Source: Streptomyces speibonae (GTDB lineage Bacteria > Actinomycetota > Actinomycetes > Streptomycetales > Streptomycetaceae). From it: a stretch of DNA of 6,538 nucleotides. Below, piece by piece: positions 1 to 5,738 of the stretch. The translations under genes were made by a program, and so were the position numbers. Below the pieces are notes generated by a model, which worked only from the letters and a program-made list of their open reading frames with translations, made no database searches and had not been told where the DNA came from. Within the stretch, counting starts at the first letter, position 1. Every line of letters starts with the position of its first letter. The stretch lies in NCBI GenBank assembly GCA_000715605.1, contig KL568607.1, forward strand, positions 17,018 to 23,555, given 5' to 3'.

Positions 1-168
1 GTCGAGGACACCGTGACCGGGGTGACCGCCGCCGAGGCGGCCGGCTGCCAGGTCGTCGCGGTGCCGTCGGTGGGACCCATCACGCCGGCCGCCCGGCGCA
101 CCGTCGTCCCCTCGCTGGAAGCCGTGGACCTGACGTTCCTGCGCGGGCTGATGACGGAAATGCGCTAG
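1..168 (+). CDS. HAD-superfamily hydrolase, C-terminal fragment
   Basis: Frame 1 is open from the window edge to a TAG stop and gives the last 55 residues of a protein. The fragment begins VEDTVTGVTAAEAAGC, which fits HAD motif IV (an acidic ED pair followed by G and an A-rich helix ending in AG) as found in beta-phosphoglucomutase-like phosphatases. A VVAVPS strand and a tail with SLEAVDLTFLRGL follow, typical of the end of this subfamily. Known for the family: Mg2+-dependent phosphoryl transfer or hydrolysis on small phosphorylated substrates in the cytosol, through an N-terminal nucleophile Asp that lies outside the window. The substrate cannot be told from the fragment. The next gene in the same direction starts 445 bases away, so it is probably a separate transcription unit. 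Confidence 0.75.
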   Translation, partial: VEDTVTGVTAAEAAGCQVVAVPSVGPITPAARRTVVPSLEAVDLTFLRGLMTEMR

Positions 169-200
169 GCCGTTCACCCAGCGTGCCGCGGAACGGAAAA

Positions 201-281
201 CCGGAATTGCCGCCACTCGGTCACCGGTGACGGGCGGATGCCCGAAACAATTCGCTCCGGTTGCCGGTGGCCGAATTCCGG
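201..281. other. Long-range inverted repeat; possible terminator or structured RNA
   Basis: CCGGAATT at 201-208 is the exact inverse of AATTCCGG at 274-281. Inside it, GCCAC (212-216) can pair with GTGGC (267-271) after a small internal loop, giving about 13 base pairs. The interior contains the perfect 12-base palindrome GTCACCGGTGAC (220-231) and a short CGGGC-GGAT-GCCCG hairpin (231-244); these overlap by one base. The element begins 33 bases after the HAD stop codon, so transcription termination of that gene is the simplest reading. There is no T-tract, which is common for Streptomyces terminators. A regulatory RNA fold is the alternative. No known riboswitch class was recognised. Confidence 0.35.
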
Positions 282-288
282 CGTCCCT

Positions 289-331
289 GATCCCCTTTTC
301 ACATGTGAGGTTCACCACACGCAAGGGGATC
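289..331 (+). promoter_or_regulatory. Inverted repeat covering a Shine-Dalgarno sequence, with TCACATGTGA in the loop
   Basis: GATCCCCTT (289-297) is the exact inverse of AAGGGGATC (323-331), with 25 bases between them. The right arm contains AAGGGGA, a strong Shine-Dalgarno match placed 9 bases before ATG 339. The folded RNA would therefore hide that ribosome-binding site. The loop carries the perfect 10-base palindrome TCACATGTGA (299-308), which could instead be a protein operator on DNA. Whether this acts as RNA structure, operator or neither is inference. Confidence 0.3.
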
Positions 332-338
332 GACAACG

Positions 339-401
339 ATGTCCCAGTGTGCCCTCCGTCTGATATCGGACGTCACTGGTGCGCCCTTGTGTCCTGATTG
401 A
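339..401 (+). CDS. Possible 20-residue leader peptide ORF
   Basis: ATG at 339 follows AAGGGGA (323-329) with a 9-base gap, and the frame runs 20 codons to TGA. The peptide begins MSQCALRLIS and contains two cysteines; nothing in it matches a family I know. Against it being a real gene: only about 11 of 19 codons after the start end in G or C, far below the neighbouring genes, and it includes ATA, TTG and TGT, which are rare in such genomes. In its favour: the ribosome site is better than that of most genes here and is covered by an inverted repeat. CCAGTG (344-349) and CACTGG (374-379) inside it form another inverted repeat. If real, it would be a regulatory leader peptide for the lipoprotein gene downstream. 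A chance ORF is at least as likely. Confidence 0.18.
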   Translation: MSQCALRLISDVTGAPLCPD

Positions 402-547
402 TGTGAACCTGCACTAATCCTTCCCGGGTCACCTTCGCCGATCCGTTCACACCCGGTTTCACTGCGTGATGAGCGGTCAACTCCGGGGGCTGCGAACCCT
501 CCTGCGAGCGCGGACTAATGTCGTCGCGAGAACCCCGCCCTCATCCA

Positions 548-583
548 TGTGATCCGCCGCGACAACCCTGCATGGCGGATACA
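548..583 (+). promoter_or_regulatory. Hairpin in the probable 5' leader of the first lipoprotein gene
   Basis: ATCCGCC (552-558) pairs exactly with GGCGGAT (574-580). The stem extends by TGT (548-550) with ACA (581-583) if G551 is bulged, giving 10 base pairs around a 15-base loop (559-573). The hairpin ends 16 bases before the GGAG of the ribosome-binding site (600-603). It could affect mRNA stability or translation, or be an operator half-site pair. No factor can be named from the sequence. Confidence 0.3.
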
Positions 584-613
584 CGGAGTCGACAGTCCTG
601 GAGAAACTCGAGC

Positions 614-2221
614 ATGAACCGCAAGACTTTGGTGCTGGCGGCCGCGATGGGCCTGCTCGCGCCGGTGCTCGCCGCCTGCGGCGACACCGAGGGCGGGAGC
701 GGCGACGGCGATGCGATCGTTGTGGGCACCACGGACCGGTTCACCGCATCGGAGGAGGACGGTCTCGCGCCTCTCGATCCGGCCTTCGCCTATGACGTCG
801 GTACCTGGAACATCCTGCGGCAGACCGTGCAGACGCTGATGGTGCAGCCCCGCGGCGACGGCGAGCCAGTGCCCGACGCGGCCAAGTCCTGCGGATTCAC
901 CGACGCCGGCAACGAGCGCTACAGCTGCAAGCTGCGCGACGGCCTCAAGTTCTCCAACGGCGACGCGATCACCGCGGCCGATGTGAAGTTCTCCATCGAG
1001 CGCGCCCTCGCCATCGAGGCCGACAGCCAGGTGTTCGCGCTGCTGTCCACCATCGACACCGTCGAGACGCAGGGCGACGACGAGGTGATCTTCCACCTCA
1101 AGGCCGCCGACGCCACCTTCCCGTACAAGCTGTCCACTCCGGTCGCGGGCATCGTCAACCCGGACGACTACGAGAAGAACAAGCTGCGCGAGGGCTTCGA
1201 GATCAGCGGCTCCGGGCCGTACACGATCGACGCCGATGTCGAGGACAACCACATCGTCAAGGCGACGTTCACCAGGAACGGCAACTACAAGGGCGCGTTG
1301 AAGGTGAACAACGAGAAGGTCGAGATGCGGACCTTCGAAACCTCCGAGGAGATGGGGGAGGCGCTGGAGAAGGGGGACATCCAGGTCATGACCCGCTCCA
1401 TGTCGCCCGAGCAGATCCAGAAGCTCGCCAACGCGAACGACGGCGAGATCGAACTGGTCGAGTCCCCGGGTCTGGAGATCCGGTACCTGGCCTTCAACAC
1501 CAAGGCCGAGACCGTCGAGGACAAGGCCGTCCGCCAGGCGATGGCCCAGATCATCGACCGCGGCAAGCTGGTCGGCAACGTCTACGGCACCCAGGCCCAG
1601 CCGCTGTTCTCGCTGGTCCCCGCCGGCGTCACCGGCCACAACAACGCGTTCTTCAACAAGTACGGCGACCCGAACGTGGCCAAGGCCCGCCAACTGCTCG
1701 ACGAGGCCGGCGTCAGCACGCCGGTGAAGGTGACGCTGCACTACACGACCGACCACTACGGTCCCGCGACCAAGGCCGAGTTCGAGCAGCTGAGCAAGCA
1801 GCTCAACGACAGCGGCCTGTTCCAGACCGACATCGAGGGCGTGCCCTGGAACGACTTCAGCCCCGGCGGCCGCAAGGGCAAGTACGACGTCTACGGCATG
1901 GGCTGGTTCCCCGACTACCCGGACGCCGACGCCTTCCTCTCGCCCTTCCTCGACAAGGACAACTTCCTCAACTCGCCCTACGCCAACGAGGAGATCCGCA
2001 AGGATCTGCTCCCGGAGTCGCGCCGTCAGGCCGACCGGCTGTCCGCCTCCGACAGCATCACGGAGATCCAGGACATCGTCGCCGACGAGGTCCCGGTGCT
2101 CCCGCTGTGGCAGGGCAAGCAGTACATCGCCACCCGCGATGGCATCACCGGCACCGCCTACGCCCTCAACTCGTCCTCCACTCTCCAGCTGTGGGAGCTC
2201 GGACGCGGCGCCAGCGGCTGA
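614..2221 (+). CDS. ABC transporter substrate-binding lipoprotein, family 5 (oligopeptide type)
   Basis: A 535-residue extracellular solute-binding protein that should bind peptides or a similar ligand outside the membrane and pass it to an ABC importer. The start is set at ATG 614 because it follows GGAG (600-603) at a suitable distance and opens a lipoprotein signal peptide: MNRK, a hydrophobic core, then the lipobox LAAC with Cys22 as the lipidation site. A Gly/Asp/Ser linker follows. Family 5 hallmarks are visible: LRDGLKFSNGD just after Cys105, the AVRQAMAQIIDR helix near residue 305, and GMGWFPDYPDADAF around Trp431. The C terminus carries the VPVLPLWQGKQY block. Besides the lipid Cys it has only Cys93 and Cys105, probably a disulfide. 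The length is normal for the family. A clear paralogue lies 57 bases downstream, and no permease or ATPase is present. The ligand is unknown; oligopeptide is the family default. Confidence 0.9.
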   Translation: MNRKTLVLAAAMGLLAPVLAACGDTEGGSGDGDAIVVGTTDRFTASEEDGLAPLDPAFAYDVGTWNILRQTVQTLMVQPRGDGEPVPDAAKSCGFTDAGNERYSCKLRDGLKFSNGDAITAADVKFSIERALAIEADSQVFALLSTIDTVETQGDDEVIFHLKAADATFPYKLSTPVAGIVNPDDYEKNKLREGFEISGSGPYTIDADVEDNHIVKATFTRNGNYKGALKVNNEKVEMRTFETSEEMGEALEKGDIQVMTRSMSPEQIQKLANANDGEIELVESPGLEIRYLAFNTKAETVEDKAVRQAMAQIIDRGKLVGNVYGTQAQPLFSLVPAGVTGHNNAFFNKYGDPNVAKARQLLDEAGVSTPVKVTLHYTTDHYGPATKAEFEQLSKQLNDSGLFQTDIEGVPWNDFSPGGRKGKYDVYGMGWFPDYPDADAFLSPFLDKDNFLNSPYANEEIRKDLLPESRRQADRLSASDSITEIQDIVADEVPVLPLWQGKQYIATRDGITGTAYALNSSSTLQLWELGRGASG

Positions 2222-2233
2222 CGGACCTGCACG

Positions 2234-2255
2234 GTGCCCGGCGCGCTCCGGGCAC
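2234..2255 (+). promoter_or_regulatory. Inverted repeat between the two lipoprotein genes
   Basis: GTGCCCGG (2234-2241) and CCGGGCAC (2248-2255) are exact inverses around a 6-base loop. The element starts 12 bases after the first gene's TGA and ends 11 bases before the second gene's AAGG ribosome site (2267-2270). As RNA it would be a stable 8-pair GC-rich hairpin without a T-tract. Partial termination or protection of the upstream message from 3' decay would both give unequal amounts of the two proteins from one transcript. The function is inferred from position only. Confidence 0.4.
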
Positions 2256-2278
2256 ACAGAACGAACAAGGCACAACAC

Positions 2279-3859
2279 GTGAATCTGCGCAACCAGTGGC
2301 CGGTCCTGCCCCTCGTGGCAGGGCTGGCCTCCGGTCTGTTGACCGGCTGCGGTACCCAGAACGGCACGGGAGCCGAAGGCTCCGGCATCGTGGTGGGGAT
2401 GTCCGACGACGTCCTGGCCACCGACCCCGCCTCCGGCTACGACCCCGGCTCCTGGCTGTTGTTCAACAACGTCTTCCAGTCGCTGCTGCACTTCCCCAAG
2501 GGCGCCACCGAGCCCCGGCCCGACGCCGCCGAGAGCTGCGACTTCTCGGACGCCGCGACCAAGGTGTACACGTGCACCCTGCGGGACGGGCTGACGTTCA
2601 GCAACGGTGACCCGCTCACCTCGAAGGACGTGAAGTTCTCCTTCGACCGCATGCTGAAGATCAACGACCCGGACGGCCCGGCGGTGATGTTCCCGACGCT
2701 GGAGAAGGTCTCCACCCCCGACGCGCGGACGGTCGTCTTCGAACTCAACACGGCCGACGCCACGTTCCCCAGCAAGATCGCCTCCGGCGCCGGATCCATC
2801 GTCGACCACCGCGAGTACGACGCCGCCGGGCTCCGCGAGGACGGTCAAGCGGTCGGCTCCGGCCCGTACCGGCTGGAGTCGTTCGGCAACGACCGCGCCG
2901 TGTTCTCCGTCAACGAGCACTACCGGGGCAGCGCGGAGCCCAAGAACACCGGCGTGACACTGGAGTTCTTCCACGGCGACCAGAAGGGGCTGCGACAGGC
3001 CGTCCAGGACGCCGAGGTCGACATCGCCTACCGCGGTCTCACCGCCGGGGCCATCGCCGGCATCGAGGAGGCCGACCGCGGCACCGGCGGCATCGAGGTC
3101 GTCGAGGGCAGCAGCGCCGAGGTCCAGCACCTCGTCTTCAACATGGACCACCCGGTCGCCTCAAAGCCCGGCGTGCGCAAGGCCATGGCCCATCTCCTCG
3201 ACCGTGACGCCCTGATCCAGGACGTCTACGAGGGCACGGCCACCCCGCTGTACTCGATCGTCCCGGCCGGCGTCGCGGGCCACAACACTGCCTTCTTCGA
3301 CACCTACGGCGCCCGCCCCTCCAAGGCGAAGGCCCGCGCGGCGCTGGCCAAGGAGGGCATCAGCGGCAAGGTGAAGCTGACCCTGTGGTCCACCCCGACC
3401 CGCTACGGCCCGGCCACCGACCAGGAACTGAAGGCGATCGCGGGGCAGCTCAACGCGAGCGGACTCTTCGACGCCGACGTGAAGTCCGTCCCCTTCGCCC
3501 AGTACGAGAAGGACATCACCGCCGGCAAGTACGGCGTCTACGTCAAGGGATGGGTCCCGGACTACCCGGACGCCGACAACTTCACCGGGCCCTTCTTCGG
3601 CGAGGGCAACGTGCTGGACAACCGCTACGACAACGGCACGATCACCGGGACGCTGCTCCCGCGCACCGCCGCCCAGCGGGACCGCGCCGCCACCGACAGG
3701 GAGTTCGGCCGGATCCAGGACATCGTCGCCGAGGACATCCCCGTCCTCCCGGTCTGGCAGGCCAAGCAGTACGCGGTCGTCCAGGACGGTGTGTACGGCG
3801 TGGAGTACTGCCTCGACGCCTCGACCGTGTTCCGGTTCTGGGAGCTCAGCAAGAGCTGA
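2279..3859 (+). CDS. Second ABC transporter substrate-binding lipoprotein, family 5 (paralogue)
   Basis: A 526-residue solute-binding lipoprotein, similar along its whole length to the protein just upstream. The GTG at 2279 is preferred over the in-frame GTG at 2234 because AAGG (2267-2270) sits 8 bases before it and the signal peptide then starts correctly: MNLRNQ, a hydrophobic stretch, and lipobox LTGC with Cys24 lipidated. Family blocks match those of the neighbour: LRDGLTFSNGD, VRKAMAHLLDR near residue 299, GWVPDYPDADNF around Trp425, VPVLPVWQAKQY and a final FWEL. Cys87 and Cys99 keep the same 12-residue spacing as in the neighbour, and there is an extra Cys511 near the C terminus. The gap of 57 bases suggests co-transcription. 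A strong palindrome 16 bases after the stop ends the unit, so no permease or ATPase follows. The ligand is unknown and may differ from that of the paralogue. Confidence 0.9.
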   Translation: MNLRNQWPVLPLVAGLASGLLTGCGTQNGTGAEGSGIVVGMSDDVLATDPASGYDPGSWLLFNNVFQSLLHFPKGATEPRPDAAESCDFSDAATKVYTCTLRDGLTFSNGDPLTSKDVKFSFDRMLKINDPDGPAVMFPTLEKVSTPDARTVVFELNTADATFPSKIASGAGSIVDHREYDAAGLREDGQAVGSGPYRLESFGNDRAVFSVNEHYRGSAEPKNTGVTLEFFHGDQKGLRQAVQDAEVDIAYRGLTAGAIAGIEEADRGTGGIEVVEGSSAEVQHLVFNMDHPVASKPGVRKAMAHLLDRDALIQDVYEGTATPLYSIVPAGVAGHNTAFFDTYGARPSKAKARAALAKEGISGKVKLTLWSTPTRYGPATDQELKAIAGQLNASGLFDADVKSVPFAQYEKDITAGKYGVYVKGWVPDYPDADNFTGPFFGEGNVLDNRYDNGTITGTLLPRTAAQRDRAATDREFGRIQDIVAEDIPVLPVWQAKQYAVVQDGVYGVEYCLDASTVFRFWELSKS

Positions 3860-3874
3860 CGCCCGACGCGCACG

Positions 3875-3912
3875 ACGAGGGCGCCCCTCCCGGCCGGGAG
3901 GGGCGCCCTCGT
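3875..3912. terminator. Bidirectional terminator between convergent genes
   Basis: A perfect 38-base palindrome whose left half is ACGAGGGCGCCCCTCCCGG (3875-3893). As RNA it gives a stem of about 17 pairs with a 4-base loop on either strand. It lies between the stop of the second lipoprotein gene (3857-3859) and the stop of the response regulator on the other strand (3934-3936). There is only a very short T run after it, as is usual in high-GC actinomycetes. It should terminate both transcription units. Confidence 0.85.
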
Positions 3913-3933
3913 TCTGTCCCTTGCGCCGCCGCG

Positions 3934-4605
3934 CTACTGCGCGCCGGGGCGCACCAGCCCGCTCTCGTAGGCGTACACCGCGGCCTGCACCCGGTCGCGC
4001 AGGCCCAGCTTGGTCAGCACATGACCGACATGCGTCTTCACGGTGGTCTCGCTGACGAACAGGTCGGCGGCGATCTCCGCGTTGGACAGCCCGCGCGCCA
4101 CCAGCTTCAGCACCTCCACCTCACGCTCGGTCAGCGTGTGCAGCGTGTCCGGCACCGGTTCGTCACCGGAGGGCAGATGCGTGGCGTACTTGTCCAGCAG
4201 CCGGCGCGTGATGCTCGGCGCGAGCATCGCCTCACCGGCGGCCACCACGCGGATCGCCTGCACCAGCTCGTTGGCCGGGGCGTCCTTCAGCAGGAAGCCG
4301 CTGGCCCCCGCCTTCAGCGCCTCCACCACGTACTCGTCGAGGTCGAACGTCGTCAGCACCAGCACCTTCGCCGGCCCGTTGCGTTCGGGCCCGGTGATCT
4401 GCCGGGTCGCCTCCACCCCGTCCATCCGCGGCATGCGGATGTCCATCAGCACGACATCGGGCTGGAGCGCCCGCACCTGGTCCAGGGCCTGGAGGCCGTC
4501 TCCGGCCTCGCCGACGACCGCGATGTCCTGCTCGGCCTCCAGAATCATCCGGAACCCGGTGCGCAGCAGCGGCTGGTCGTCGACCAGTAGGACGCGGATG
4601 GCCAC
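3934..4605 (-). CDS. NarL/FixJ-family two-component response regulator
   Basis: A 223-residue cytosolic transcription factor expected to be phosphorylated by a sensor kinase and then bind DNA. The N-terminal receiver domain (about 3-120) shows the acidic pair Asp9-Asp10, the phosphoacceptor Asp55 in VVLMDIRMP, the switch Thr85 in VLVLTTFD, and Lys107 in GFLLKD. After a linker, the C-terminal LuxR-type helix-turn-helix (about 156-218) begins LTEREVEVLKLVARG and includes the recognition helix region SETTVKTHVGHVLTKL. All key residues are present, so it looks functional. The start is GTG, with a near-ideal AAGGAG (4612-4617) 6 bases upstream. It begins 14 bases after the nuclease gene stop and is probably translated from the same mRNA. 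No histidine kinase is seen on either side: upstream is the nuclease, downstream the terminator. Target genes are unknown; the convergent lipoprotein genes are only a positional candidate. Confidence 0.93.
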   Translation of the reverse strand: MAIRVLLVDDQPLLRTGFRMILEAEQDIAVVGEAGDGLQALDQVRALQPDVVLMDIRMPRMDGVEATRQITGPERNGPAKVLVLTTFDLDEYVVEALKAGASGFLLKDAPANELVQAIRVVAAGEAMLAPSITRRLLDKYATHLPSGDEPVPDTLHTLTEREVEVLKLVARGLSNAEIAADLFVSETTVKTHVGHVLTKLGLRDRVQAAVYAYESGLVRPGAQ

Positions 4606-4619
4606 GTAAGTCTCCTTCG

Positions 4620-5564
<945 letters not shown>

Positions 5565-5738
5565 GAACACAGACCTTACGGCCCGCCACTGACACTGTGA
5601 TGTGCAGGCAGGGACGGATGGGGAATGAGGGGTGGAGACAGGGGTGCCGGGGCGGAAGGGGCGGCGATCGCCGCATACCATCGACATGAGACCTCCCGTC
5701 CGGCAGGCGCGGGAACCGCAGCGAACGAGGGGACACCG
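5565..5738. promoter_or_regulatory. Divergent intergenic region with a 14-base palindrome
   Basis: These 174 bases separate the divergent nuclease gene and the plus-strand gene at 5739, so they should hold both promoters. GCGGCGATCGCCGC (5661-5674) is a perfect palindrome and a possible operator. It is directly followed by TACCAT (5676-5681), which fits a TANNNT -10 for the plus strand, but no TTGAC-like -35 is found at the right distance. GAGGGGA (5727-5733) is the ribosome site for GTG 5739, and AAGG (complement of about 5574-5577) serves the nuclease start at 5564. Confidence 0.4.

Larger units (their letters stand above)
169..613. other. 445-base gene-free region upstream of the lipoprotein genes
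   Basis: No convincing long coding frame is present. The stretch is visibly less G+C-rich than the flanking genes. It contains three inverted-repeat elements, annotated separately at 201-281, 289-331 and 548-583, plus a 20-codon ORF at 339-401. Roughly 402-547 shows nothing I can name. The motif TTCAC occurs at several places (near 173, 311, 445 and 459), and GGTTCAC at 309-315 recurs inverted as GTGAACC at 403-409, which could mark a regulator site. I did not find a clear -35/-10 pair, so the promoter of the downstream gene is not assigned. TAATGT at 515-520 fits a loose TANNNT -10 pattern but lacks a matching -35. Confidence 0.6.

Noticed and set aside
299..308. TCACATGTGA as the site of a specific named regulator.
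   Set aside because: It is a perfect 10-base palindrome, but that is too short to assign to any particular factor without a second copy or conservation.
518..613. An in-frame upstream ATG (518) that would lengthen the first lipoprotein by 32 residues.
   Set aside because: It has no good Shine-Dalgarno sequence and would bury the signal peptide and lipobox behind a Pro/Arg-rich stretch. ATG 614 has GGAG and gives a correct lipoprotein start.
2234..2278. An in-frame GTG (2234) upstream of the second lipoprotein start.
   Set aside because: It lies in the arm of an inverted repeat and adds 15 residues before the signal peptide. GTG 2279 has AAGG 8 bases upstream.
515..3151. An open frame of about 878 codons on the minus strand.
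   Set aside because: It lies antisense to two well-supported lipoprotein genes, spans both of them and the gap, and its translation is repetitive Val/Gly/Leu/Asp-rich sequence. This is the usual shadow of strong third-position GC in actinomycetes.
3385..4590. A plus-strand frame of about 401 codons across the end of the second lipoprotein and the regulator.
   Set aside because: It crosses a strong bidirectional terminator and is antisense to an intact response regulator. The translation is Arg/His/Gln/Gly-rich with no family signal.
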